DNA of 64,000 nucleotides, from positions 586,700-650,699 of the forward strand of contig NZ_KQ949024.1 in NCBI RefSeq assembly GCF_001514285.1. Direction: 5' to 3'. This stretch comes from Streptomyces sp. DSM 15324. Lineage in GTDB: Bacteria; Actinomycetota; Actinomycetes; Streptomycetales; Streptomycetaceae. Both the position numbers and the translations under genes were made by a program. Under the pieces are notes generated by a model. It saw only the letters and a program-made list of their open reading frames with translations, did not search any database and had not been told where the DNA came from. Positions 50,820 through 59,051 of the stretch are shown here, piece by piece (position 1 is the first letter of the stretch; each line of letters begins with the position of its first letter).

Positions 50820-50922
50820 AGAGATACTCCTCGTTAGGGTCGGCATTCAGCTTCGCCGCGCCGCAACGCCTGTGAACGAAGGGCTTTCTTGAACCCGGCG
50901 ATCTCCGAGTGGTACGGCGGAT

Positions 50923-51072
50923 TCATCCGCCCCAGCCGCTGTCCGCCGGCGTAGCCGTCATGGCGACGGGCCGACCTTCCGGGTGGATCACGGTGGATCC
51001 CAGCATCACGGAGGACACAACGACCAGCCCGCCGACGGCCCAGAAAGCGAGACGGTGCAGGAATACGCTCAC
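50923..51072 (-). CDS. Small membrane or secreted peptide of 49 residues
   Basis: A short frame between the free A domain and the C-A-PCP genes, same strand, starting at GTG 51072 after a GAGAG purine run. Residues 1-24 (VSVFLHRLAFWAVGGLVVVS) form one hydrophobic helix. The tail ends TPADSGWGG. Its codons have GC-rich third positions like real genes, and the upstream 100 bp is a low-GC promoter-like region. Short actinobacterial peptides with one helix and a DSGWG-type tail have been noticed in other genomes, but I know no function for them. Confidence 0.5.
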   Translation of the reverse strand: MSVFLHRLAFWAVGGLVVVSSVMLGSTVIHPEGRPVAMTATPADSGWGG

Positions 51073-51252
51073 GAGAACTCTCGATTCCGTTTCAAAATTG
51101 CATGTTCAAGTATCACTTTCCCCCCTCGAGGCCCTGTTACTAACCAGTAGGATCACTCACCAAACTGCACGGCAACAAAGTGAGGTGGGGAGAAAACGGA
51201 AATCGAGTGTCATTTCGCCAACCTTGCGGCGACGCGGCGGGCCCCGACGGCC
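51073..51252 (-). promoter_or_regulatory. Low-GC promoter region of the C-A-PCP operon
   Basis: About 180 bp after the free A-domain gene. The stretch 51078-51150 is AT-rich for this genome (minus strand CTTGAACATGCAATTTTGAA). It is the natural place for an internal promoter serving the small peptide and the long synthetase-regulator-exporter operon. No reliable -10 was fixed. Confidence 0.4.
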
Positions 51253-52803
51253 TCAGGCGGCGAACGGCTCCGGCAGTCGCCGCCGGTCGACCTTGCCGTT
51301 CGAGGTCAGCGGCAGCCGCGGAAGCGTCCGCCAGACCCCGGGGACCATGTGGGCGGGAAGCTGCTCGCGCAGCCATGAGCGCACCTCGGCCAGCGTCAGG
51401 TCCGCGTCCTGCGCCGCCCGGGCGGGGTCCAGCACCGGGTAGGCGACCAGCAGGCGGCTCTCCGGGCTGTCGCCGTGCGGTGCCACCGCCACGTCCCACA
51501 CCGCGGGATGGCGCCGCACCGTGGCTTCGATCTCACCGAGCTCGACCCGGAACCCCCGGACCTTGACCTGGCGGTCGATCCGGTCGAGGTAGCGGACGGT
51601 GCCGTCGGGCAGCCGCACGCACCGGTCGCCGGTGGCATACAGCCGCCCCCCGCCGACGGCGCCGTGGGGGTCGGGCACGAACCGTTCCGCGGTCAGGCCC
51701 GGGCGGTCCAGGTAGCCACGGGCCAGTCCGGCCCCTCCGATGAACAACTGCCCGGGCTCCCCGTCCGGCACCGGGCGCAGCACGTCGTCCAGGACATGGA
51801 GGTCGGTGCCGTCCACGGCCCTGCCGATGGGCACCGCCCCGTCCGCGCGCCAGGGCGGGACCACGGTGTGCGTGGCCGCGAAGACCGTGGCCTCGGTGGG
51901 CCCGTAGCCGTTGACGAAGCGCATGCCCGGATGCGCGTCCAGCAGCTTGCGCACGTGCTCCGCCGACGGCGCCTCCCCGCCCGCGAGGAGCTGACGCACC
52001 CCGGCGAGGATCTCCACCCCTTCGTCCACGACGGTGTGGAAGAGCCCGGCGGTGAGCCACATCGTGGTGACCCCGTGGTCGGCGACGACCCGGCCCAGGG
52101 TGCGCAGGGAGGACGTGGCGCCGGGCGCCAGCACGAGGCAGCCCCCGTTCAGCAGCGCGCCCCACATCTCGAACATCGAGACGTCGAAGCAGACGGACGT
52201 CAGCAGGGGGATCACCTCGCCCGGCCCCAGCCGGATCCAGTCGGGGTCCTGCACCAGCCGCACCACCCCGCCGTGGCGGACCATGACCCCCTTGGGCCGA
52301 CCGCTCGACCCGGAGGTGTGCACGACGTACGCCAGGTGATCGGGCCCGACCGGCACGTCCAGGTTCTCGTCGTCCCCGGCGGTGAACGGCTCGCAGGCGT
52401 CGTCGAGGAGCACGGTACGGGCGCCGTGAGCGGACAGCCCCTCCTCCAGGTCACCCCGGGTGACCACCACCTTCGCCCGGGTGTCCTCCAGGATCGCCGC
52501 CAGCCGGGCGGGCGGGTATCCGACGTCCAGGGGGACGTAACAGCCGCCGGCCTTCAGCACCGCGAGGACGGCGATCACATAGTCGACGGACGGCTCCAGC
52601 AGCAGCGCGACAGGCTGCTCGTCGCCGACTCCGAGGGCGCGCAGCCGGCGGGCCAGACGGTTGGCCGACCGGTTGACCTCCGCGTAGGTGACCCGCGTGT
52701 CGGCCGTCTCCAGGGCCGTGACCCGGGGGAACCGCGCAACCTGCGCCTCGAAGCACCGGTGGATCGCCGCCGGCTGACCGACTCCGGTCCGGGCGGCCGT
52801 CAT
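51253..52803 (-). CDS. Stand-alone NRPS adenylation domain
   Basis: This 516-residue protein starts at ATG 52803, overlapping the free PCP stop (ATGA). It has VHTSGSSGRPKGVMV, CFDVSMFEMWGALLNGG, NGYGPTEATVF, ATGDRCVRL and SNGKVDRRRLPEPFAA at the very end. It has no carrier of its own. The approximate pocket is D-V-F-W-L-G-G-V-F-K, aromatic and aliphatic, which points to a hydrophobic amino acid, but I cannot name it. It is coupled to the free PCP, which it presumably loads. Confidence 0.92.
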   Translation of the reverse strand: MTAARTGVGQPAAIHRCFEAQVARFPRVTALETADTRVTYAEVNRSANRLARRLRALGVGDEQPVALLLEPSVDYVIAVLAVLKAGGCYVPLDVGYPPARLAAILEDTRAKVVVTRGDLEEGLSAHGARTVLLDDACEPFTAGDDENLDVPVGPDHLAYVVHTSGSSGRPKGVMVRHGGVVRLVQDPDWIRLGPGEVIPLLTSVCFDVSMFEMWGALLNGGCLVLAPGATSSLRTLGRVVADHGVTTMWLTAGLFHTVVDEGVEILAGVRQLLAGGEAPSAEHVRKLLDAHPGMRFVNGYGPTEATVFAATHTVVPPWRADGAVPIGRAVDGTDLHVLDDVLRPVPDGEPGQLFIGGAGLARGYLDRPGLTAERFVPDPHGAVGGGRLYATGDRCVRLPDGTVRYLDRIDRQVKVRGFRVELGEIEATVRRHPAVWDVAVAPHGDSPESRLLVAYPVLDPARAAQDADLTLAEVRSWLREQLPAHMVPGVWRTLPRLPLTSNGKVDRRRLPEPFAA

Positions 52804-53099
52804 CCCCAGCCCCGGCCGGAGAGCCCCGCCGTCGCCTGCTCACGGACCGCGTTCTCCACGGCCACCTCGAACGCGGCGAGCGTGGGGTGCCGGAAGACAG
52901 CGGTCATCGGCAGCTCGATGTCGAAGGTCTCGCTCACCTCGGCGGCGATCCGCATGGCCAGCAGCGAGTGGCCGCCCACCTGGAGGAAGTCGTCGTCCGG
53001 GCCGACGTTCTCCAGGCCCAGAGCCTCCGCCCAGATGGCCTGGAGAACAGGGGCGATCGTCTTGTCGAGCGCGGGATTCTGTTCTGAAATACGCGTCAT
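52800..53099 (-). CDS. Free peptidyl carrier protein
   Basis: This 99-residue protein starts at ATG 53099. It is a complete carrier domain: IWAEALGLENVGPDDDFLQV followed by GGHSLLAMRIAAEVS, with the phosphopantetheine Ser in GGHSL, then MTAVFRHPTLAAFEVAV. It is the first gene of the leftward arm; the divergent C-PCP gene starts 123 bp away. Its partner is very likely the adjacent A domain. Confidence 0.93.
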   Translation of the reverse strand: MTRISEQNPALDKTIAPVLQAIWAEALGLENVGPDDDFLQVGGHSLLAMRIAAEVSETFDIELPMTAVFRHPTLAAFEVAVENAVREQATAGLSGRGWG

Positions 53100-53221
53100 G
53101 CGGCCAGGCTAGCAACGGGACTTTTATCTCCTGTAGAGAAACGGTAGACACCCCATTCCTTGACATGTGCGGACCGCCGGCCGGACGCTATACAGAAACC
53201 GCACGAACAAGGGGAGGCAGC
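53100..53221. promoter_or_regulatory. Divergent promoter between the two synthetase arms
   Basis: The 122-bp gap between the free PCP (minus) and C-PCP (plus) genes. Rightward elements TTGACA (53160) and TATACA (about 53189) are both good matches but about 23 bp apart, which is too far for a standard sigma-70 promoter. A SARP could compensate for such spacing. Leftward, the strand reads CTACAGGAGATAAAAGT. No clear SARP heptamer repeats were fixed by eye. Confidence 0.5.
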
Positions 53222-54985
53222 GTGTCTGAATTACACGCGGACGCCGAGCTGTCATTCGCCCAACAGAAACTATGGTTCCTCGACCGACTGCACCCGGGAA
53301 GCTCCGCCTACAATTTCGACGTGGTGCTGCGCCTGTCCGGCGAGGTCGACGGGGAGGCACTGAACGGTGCAGTGCAGCGCATCGTAGAACGCCACGACGT
53401 GCTGCGCACGACATTCCCGATAAACGCCCGGGGTATTCCTTTCCAGCATATCGCGGAGAACCTGGAAATCCCGCTCGAATTCATCGACCTGACGTCGCTC
53501 CCGGAACACACCCGGCAAGCGGAGGCCCATTCCGTCGTGACAGCGTGGGCGGCACTCCCCTTCGACCTGGAAAAGGGTCCGCTGCTGCGCGTCCGCTGGG
53601 TGCGTGTCACGGAGCAGGAGCACCTGCTGTGTTTCTCGTTCCATCACGCCGTATTCGACGGCTGGTCGATCGACGTGCTGTACCGGGAGCTGGCCCGCCA
53701 TTACACCCCGGGCGGACCGCAGATCGCACGGAGTGCCGAGGCCACGCCGCCGAAGCCCGCCCTGCAGTACGCCGACCACGCCCGCCGCCAGCGCCGACGG
53801 CTCTCGGACGGAGCGCTGGACCACCACCTCGACTGGTGGCGCGCCCACCTCGACGGCGCGCCCGTCTCGCTCTCCCTGCCCCGTCGCGAGGCCCCCGCGG
53901 ACGAGATGGCGGAGCAGGGCGCGCAGCTGGTGGCCCCGGTGCCGCCGACGACCATGGAGGCGGTCTCGGCGCTCGCCCGGAGTGCCTCGGCCACCCCGTT
54001 CCTCGTGCTGCTCGCGTGCTACGCCCTGGTGCTGGCCCGGCACACGGGGATGCGCAGCCTGCTGGTCGGCACCCAGGTCGCCGGCCGGTCACGTCCCGAA
54101 CTGCGGGATCTCATCGGCCTGTTCGTCGAGACCATGCCCATCCGGGTGGACCTGGACGGGGCCGGCACCTTCGCCGAACTGGTCACCCGGGTCCGCGAGT
54201 CCGCCTGGGACACCTTCTCCCATGACCAGGTGCCGTTCGAGGCGATCGTGGAGGCCGTCCGGCCGCCGCGCGTCGCGGGCAGCACCCCCCTGGTCCAGAC
54301 GGCCTTCGCCGCGCCCGCGGCCCTCCCGGAGCCGCCCGTGCTCGCCGGGCTCCTGGCCGAGCCGGTCGCCCTGGCGCCGACCACGGCCAAGTTCGCCCTC
54401 GGCATGGCCGTGGAGCCCACCGCCGACGGGCAGCACCGGATCTCCCTGACCTACGACCCGCGGATCGTCGACCACGGCTGGGCCCGCCGGCTCGTCCAGC
54501 GGTACGGCGAGGCGCTCGCCACCCTGCCGGCCGCACCCGGGACGGTCCTCACCGAGACGTTCCTCACCGGGGCGGTCCCCGGCGAGGCGGCGACCGACGG
54601 CACCGCGCCCGCCCCGGGCACGCACGCCCCGGACGCGCCCGCCGCCGGCCCGCCGCCGCACGCGGACCTGGAGACCACGCTCCTCGCCCTGTGGCGGGAC
54701 GTGCTCAAGAACGACCGGGTCACCGTCCACGACAACTTCTTCGACGTCGGCGGCCAGTCCCTGGCGCTCGCCGCCATCCACGCACGCCTGGAACGCCTGC
54801 TCGACCGGGAACTGCCGATGGTGGCGTTCTACGAGCACCCGACCATCACCGCGCTCAGCGCCCACCTGTCCGGCACCGGACGCCCCGGCACCGCGGCCCC
54901 CGAGCCCCGGGCGGCGAAGGACCGGGTGGAGCGCGCCCGGGCCCTCCAGCGGCGGCGCGCCCTGCACGCGACCGACCGGGGCTGA
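53222..54985 (+). CDS. NRPS C-PCP didomain
   Basis: This 587-residue protein starts at GTG 53222 (VSELHADAELSFAQQK), chosen for AGGGGAGG just upstream. The C domain begins LSFAQQKLWFLDRLHPG and has an intact HHAVFDG near residue 140 and LIGLFVETMPIRVDL near 300. The PCP at about 480-550 has NFFDVGGQSLALAAI. There is no A domain, so its carrier must be loaded in trans, perhaps by the A domain at 60771 or by the free A at 51253. An Ala/Pro/Gly-rich linker separates the domains. Confidence 0.93.
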   Translation: MSELHADAELSFAQQKLWFLDRLHPGSSAYNFDVVLRLSGEVDGEALNGAVQRIVERHDVLRTTFPINARGIPFQHIAENLEIPLEFIDLTSLPEHTRQAEAHSVVTAWAALPFDLEKGPLLRVRWVRVTEQEHLLCFSFHHAVFDGWSIDVLYRELARHYTPGGPQIARSAEATPPKPALQYADHARRQRRRLSDGALDHHLDWWRAHLDGAPVSLSLPRREAPADEMAEQGAQLVAPVPPTTMEAVSALARSASATPFLVLLACYALVLARHTGMRSLLVGTQVAGRSRPELRDLIGLFVETMPIRVDLDGAGTFAELVTRVRESAWDTFSHDQVPFEAIVEAVRPPRVAGSTPLVQTAFAAPAALPEPPVLAGLLAEPVALAPTTAKFALGMAVEPTADGQHRISLTYDPRIVDHGWARRLVQRYGEALATLPAAPGTVLTETFLTGAVPGEAATDGTAPAPGTHAPDAPAAGPPPHADLETTLLALWRDVLKNDRVTVHDNFFDVGGQSLALAAIHARLERLLDRELPMVAFYEHPTITALSAHLSGTGRPGTAAPEPRAAKDRVERARALQRRRALHATDRG

Positions 54986-55033
54986 CCGGGCCCGTCCGGC
55001 CCACCACACACCACCCGAGTGAGGAGAAGAGCC

Positions 55034-55246
55034 ATGCCCTTCGAGAGCTGCGAGGACTTCGTCGTCGTCCGCAACCACGAGGACCAGTACTCCCTCTGGC
55101 CCACCGATCTGCCCATGCCGCAGGGCTGGGTGAAGGAGCCGAAGAACGGCTCCCGCGAGGACTGCCTGGCGTACATCGAGGAGAACTGGACCGACATGCG
55201 TCCCCGAGGCCTCCGGCAGGCCACCACCGCCCCGTCCGCCGACTGA
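55034..55246 (+). CDS. MbtH-family NRPS helper
   Basis: This 70-residue protein starts at ATG 55034 with GAGGAG upstream. It fits the whole family pattern: [45 protein letters not shown] with the conserved Trp residues. MbtH proteins bind adenylation domains and enhance folding and activity. Its position between C-PCP and PKS genes suggests that at least one of the cluster A domains depends on it. Confidence 0.96.
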   Translation: MPFESCEDFVVVRNHEDQYSLWPTDLPMPQGWVKEPKNGSREDCLAYIEENWTDMRPRGLRQATTAPSAD

Positions 55247-55291
55247 CCCTCCGGCGTCATCCCCCTCACCGCGCCCGGCAGAAAGGCGAAC

Positions 55292-58276
55292 ATGAGCAAC
55301 ACGGACGACCTCGGCGACGACAGCGCCGCGGTCGCGGTCATCAGCATGGCGGGGCGTTATCCCGGCACCGCGGACACCGAGGAGTTCTGGCAGCACCTCG
55401 TGGCCGGCAAGGACCTGATCACCCGCTTCCCCGAGGCCGGTGACGGCCGGGCCGTACCCGCCTACGGCATCGTTCCCGACGCGGACTGCTTCGACGCCGG
55501 ATTCTTCGGCTACTCGCCCGCGGAGGCCCTGCTGCTCGACCCGCAGCAGCGTCTCTTCCTGGAGTGCTGTGCGGAGGCCCTGGAGCGGGCCGGCTGCGTG
55601 CCGGCCGGGCAGCCGGGCCCGATCGGCGTGTACGCGGGTTCCGGCGCCTCCTCCTACGCGGAGCAGCTGCGGGCCGACCCGTCCGTGGCCGGCGTCGTAC
55701 CGGACTGGCACCTCCAGCTCGCCACGGGAGTCGACTTCCTGACCACCCGGGCCGCCTACAAGCTCGGGCTCACCGGCCCCGCCGTCACGGTGCAGACCGC
55801 CTGCTCGACCTCGCTGGTCGCCGTGCACCTCGCCGTGCAGGCCCTGGTGGCCGGCGAGTGCTTCCTCGCACTGGCCGGGGGCGTCAGCCTGCGCACCCCC
55901 CATCCGGTGGTGATCCCGCCGGAGGGCGGCATCTTCGCCCCCGACGGCTACTGCCGGCCGTTCGACGCCGAGGCCCAGGGCACCGTGGCCGCCGACGGCG
56001 CGGGGGTCGTGCTGCTCAAGCGGCTCTCCGACGCGCTCGCCGACGGGGACCGCGTGCACGCCGTCATCCGGGGCTCGGCCGTCAACAACGACGGTGTCGA
56101 CAAGGTCGGCTTCACCGCTCCGAGCGTGACCGGCCAGACCACCGCCATCCGCACGGCCTACGCGGTGGCCGGCATCGACATGGACACCGTCGGGTACGTC
56201 GAGACCCACGGAACGGGCACCCCCATGGGCGACCCGATCGAGATCAGCGCGCTCACCCACGCCTTCCGGGCCGACACCGACCGGGTGGGGTTCTGCCGGA
56301 TCGGGTCCGTCAAGTCGAACATCGGGCACACCGACACCGCCTCCGGTGTCATCAGCCTGATCAAGACGGTCCTCGCCGTGGAGCACGGGGTCATCCCGGC
56401 CACCCTGCACTTCACCAGGCCCAACAAGGAACTCGGCCTGGATTCCGGACCGTTCGTGGTGAACGACCGGACGACCGAGTGGCCACGGACGGACACCCCG
56501 CGCCGGGCGGGCGTCAACTCGCTCGGCATCGGCGGAACCAATGCGCACGTCGTCGTCGAACAGGCGCCGCCGCCCGCAGCCGCGGCGGAGCGGGAGGACG
56601 CGGCCGGCCCCCAGCTGCTGGTCCTCTCCGCCCCGACCCCGCAAGGGCTGGCCGCCTCCGCCGAGTCGCTGGCCGACCGGCTGGCCGAGCACCCCGGGGC
56701 GCCGCTCGCGGACGTGGCCTGGACCCTCCAGACCGGCAGGACCGCGCACGACCACCGGCTGCACGTCGTCGCCGAGGACCACGCGGGCGCCGCCCGCCTG
56801 CTGCGCGGGGCCACCGGCCGCGGTCCGCGCCGCACCGACCCGGCCGAGGTGACGTTCCTCTTTCCCGGACAGGGTGGCCAGCATCCCGGCATGGGCAGGG
56901 AACTGTACGCCTGGTCCCCCGCCTTCCGGGAACGGGTCGACACCTGCGTCGCCGTCCTCGGCGGGCAGCTCGGCGAGGACGTGCGCACCGCCCTCCTCGT
57001 CGGCCCGGACGACCCCGAGCGGTTCGCGGCCGTCCGCGAGCGGCTGGACGCGATGGAACTGGCCCAGCCGGTGCTGTTCACCCTCGAGTACGCGCTGGCC
57101 GGACTCTGGCAGTCCCTCGGGATCTCCCCGACCCGGGTGCTCGGCCACAGCCTCGGGGCCTACGCCGCCGCGTGCACCGCGGGCGTCCTCACCCCGAAGG
57201 ACGCGCTGACGCTGGTCGTGGAACGGGGCAAGCTGCTCGGCAGCCTGCCCACCGGAGCCATGCTGGCCGTCGCCCTGTCCCCCGCCGAACTCGGCCCCCT
57301 GCTCACGGACGAGCTGTCGATCGCGGCCGTCAACGGCGCCTCCCAGTGCGTGGTGTCCGGCCCCGCCGAGGCGACGGAACGCTTCCGCCGGGAACTGGAG
57401 GGACGGGAGGTCGACACCCGTCGGCTGCACATCTCCAGCGCGGCCCACTCCCACCTGGTCGAGGCGGTGCTGGACGAGTTCGACGCGACGGTACGGGCCG
57501 TACGGCCGCACAGCCCCGTCGTCCCGTGGATCTCCGACAGCCACGGCCGCGCGGTGACGGCGGACGAGGTGCGCGACCGGGGGTACTGGACCGGGCACCT
57601 GCGGCACACGGTCCGGTTCGACGAGGCACTGACCACGGCCCTGCGGGAGCCGGGCGTGCTGCTGGAGGTGGGCCCCGGACACACCCTGGCCACCCTGACC
57701 CGCCGCCACCGGTCCATGACGGACCGGCACCGGGTGCTGTCGAGCCTGCCGCACGCCGTCGAGGAGACCTCGGCGCACGCCGCGGTGCTGGACACGGCCG
57801 GCGAACTCTGGCGGCACGGCCTTCCCCTGTCCTGGGACCGGATCCACCCCTCCGAGCGGCACCGGGTGCCCCTGCCGACCTATCCGTTCCAGCGCCGGCG
57901 CTACGCCCCGGCCCCGGCCGTGCCCGCGCCGCGCACGGCGGCGGCCGCACCCCGGACGGCCGGGCCGCTGCCCGAGCCCCCGGCGCAGGACACCACTGCC
58001 GCGGCCGCGTCCCCGACGCCCGGACACACCGGCGACACGGCCGCCCGGCTCGCGCGGGTCTTCTGCGAGGTGCTGGGACTCGACGCGATCGGACCCGACG
58101 ACAACTTCTTCGAAGCCGGCGGTGACTCGCTGATCGCCACCCGCCTCGCGACGCTGATCCACCGCGAGTTCGGCGTGAAGGTCACCGTGCGCACGATCCT
58201 CCTGGCCCCCAGCGTCTCGCGGCTGCTGCCCCGTCTGCTGCCCGGGGAACGACCCGACGAACGACCCGAGAAGTGA
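55292..58276 (+). CDS. Type I PKS module KS-AT-carrier
   Basis: This 994-residue protein starts at ATG 55292 after AGAAAGG. KS (about 12-435) has active Cys171 in QTACSTSLVAVHL, then VETHGTGTPMGDP and SNIGHTDTASG. AT (about 525-810) has FLFPGQGGQHPGMG and Ser620 in LGHSLGAYAAACTAG. The specificity region reads SSAAHSHLVE, nearer to the malonyl HAFH type than to the methylmalonyl YASH type, but atypical. The carrier at about 915-980 has FFEAGGDSLIATRLA. No KR, DH, ER or MT domain is present, so it should add one keto-ketide unit to an aminoacyl chain. It is the only PKS in the window. Confidence 0.94.
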   Translation: MSNTDDLGDDSAAVAVISMAGRYPGTADTEEFWQHLVAGKDLITRFPEAGDGRAVPAYGIVPDADCFDAGFFGYSPAEALLLDPQQRLFLECCAEALERAGCVPAGQPGPIGVYAGSGASSYAEQLRADPSVAGVVPDWHLQLATGVDFLTTRAAYKLGLTGPAVTVQTACSTSLVAVHLAVQALVAGECFLALAGGVSLRTPHPVVIPPEGGIFAPDGYCRPFDAEAQGTVAADGAGVVLLKRLSDALADGDRVHAVIRGSAVNNDGVDKVGFTAPSVTGQTTAIRTAYAVAGIDMDTVGYVETHGTGTPMGDPIEISALTHAFRADTDRVGFCRIGSVKSNIGHTDTASGVISLIKTVLAVEHGVIPATLHFTRPNKELGLDSGPFVVNDRTTEWPRTDTPRRAGVNSLGIGGTNAHVVVEQAPPPAAAAEREDAAGPQLLVLSAPTPQGLAASAESLADRLAEHPGAPLADVAWTLQTGRTAHDHRLHVVAEDHAGAARLLRGATGRGPRRTDPAEVTFLFPGQGGQHPGMGRELYAWSPAFRERVDTCVAVLGGQLGEDVRTALLVGPDDPERFAAVRERLDAMELAQPVLFTLEYALAGLWQSLGISPTRVLGHSLGAYAAACTAGVLTPKDALTLVVERGKLLGSLPTGAMLAVALSPAELGPLLTDELSIAAVNGASQCVVSGPAEATERFRRELEGREVDTRRLHISSAAHSHLVEAVLDEFDATVRAVRPHSPVVPWISDSHGRAVTADEVRDRGYWTGHLRHTVRFDEALTTALREPGVLLEVGPGHTLATLTRRHRSMTDRHRVLSSLPHAVEETSAHAAVLDTAGELWRHGLPLSWDRIHPSERHRVPLPTYPFQRRRYAPAPAVPAPRTAAAAPRTAGPLPEPPAQDTTAAAASPTPGHTGDTAARLARVFCEVLGLDAIGPDDNFFEAGGDSLIATRLATLIHREFGVKVTVRTILLAPSVSRLLPRLLPGERPDERPEK

Positions 58277-58301
58277 ACGCGAGAAGGAACGGAGTTCTCC
58301 G

Positions 58302-59051
58302 ATGACCGGCCGAGCATCCCGCTGGCTGCTGCGCAGAAACCCGGACGCGAAGGCCGCCGTGCGGTTGTACTGCTTCCCGCACAGCGGTGCGTCCCCCAGC
58401 GAGTACATGAGGTGGGCGGACCGGCTGCCCGGCATCGAGGTGCTGGGGGTGCAGGGCCCGGGGCGGGGCGGACGTATCGACGAACCGCCGTACGACGCGA
58501 TGGACACGCTGGTCGGCGCGCTCCTGGACGAGGTCGAGTTCGAGGGGCCGTTCGCGTTCTTCGGGCACAGCCTCGGCGCCCTCACCGCCTACGAGGTGGC
58601 CCGGGCCCTGCGCGAGCACGGCCGACGGCAGCCGGCCCTGCTGTTCGTGTCCGCCATGGGAGCCCCCCACCTCCAGCCGCACACCCCGCCCACCCACCAC
58701 CTGGACGACGACCTGTTCCTGCGCACCGTCGAGGCGTTCGGCCCGCTGCCCGCCGACATCCTCGAGGACCCGGAGATGCGGGAGATCGTCGTACGGCTGC
58801 TGCGCGCTGACGCCCGGATCCTCGACACGTACCGGCACGTGCCCGCCTCCCCGCTCGACCTCCCGGTGATCGCGCTGGGCGGCGCGTCGGACACCGAGAC
58901 CGCGTTCCTGCCGGGCTGGGCCGAGCACACCACCCACCCGCTGAGCACCCACGTCCTGCCCGGCGACCACTTCTACCTGAGGGAACAGCGTGAAGAACTC
59001 CTCGACATCGTCCGCGGCCACCTCGGCACCCGCCGTGAGCCTGTCCAATGA
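58302..59051 (+). CDS. Type II thioesterase 2
   Basis: This 249-residue alpha/beta hydrolase starts at ATG 58302. It has LYCFPHSGASPSEYMRW near 28, the elbow FAFFGHSLGALTAYEVA with Ser90, and His in VLPGDHFYLREQ. It is a second copy in addition to 39943, with only moderate similarity. One may edit the NRPS carriers and the other the PKS module or release the chain. Its end overlaps the following acyl-CoA dehydrogenase start. Confidence 0.93.
   Translation: MTGRASRWLLRRNPDAKAAVRLYCFPHSGASPSEYMRWADRLPGIEVLGVQGPGRGGRIDEPPYDAMDTLVGALLDEVEFEGPFAFFGHSLGALTAYEVARALREHGRRQPALLFVSAMGAPHLQPHTPPTHHLDDDLFLRTVEAFGPLPADILEDPEMREIVVRLLRADARILDTYRHVPASPLDLPVIALGGASDTETAFLPGWAEHTTHPLSTHVLPGDHFYLREQREELLDIVRGHLGTRREPVQ

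Noticed and set aside
54089..58585. Minus-strand frame of nearly 1500 codons opposite the PKS region
   Set aside because: Antisense shadow spanning several unrelated plus-strand genes; Gly/Arg-rich without domains.
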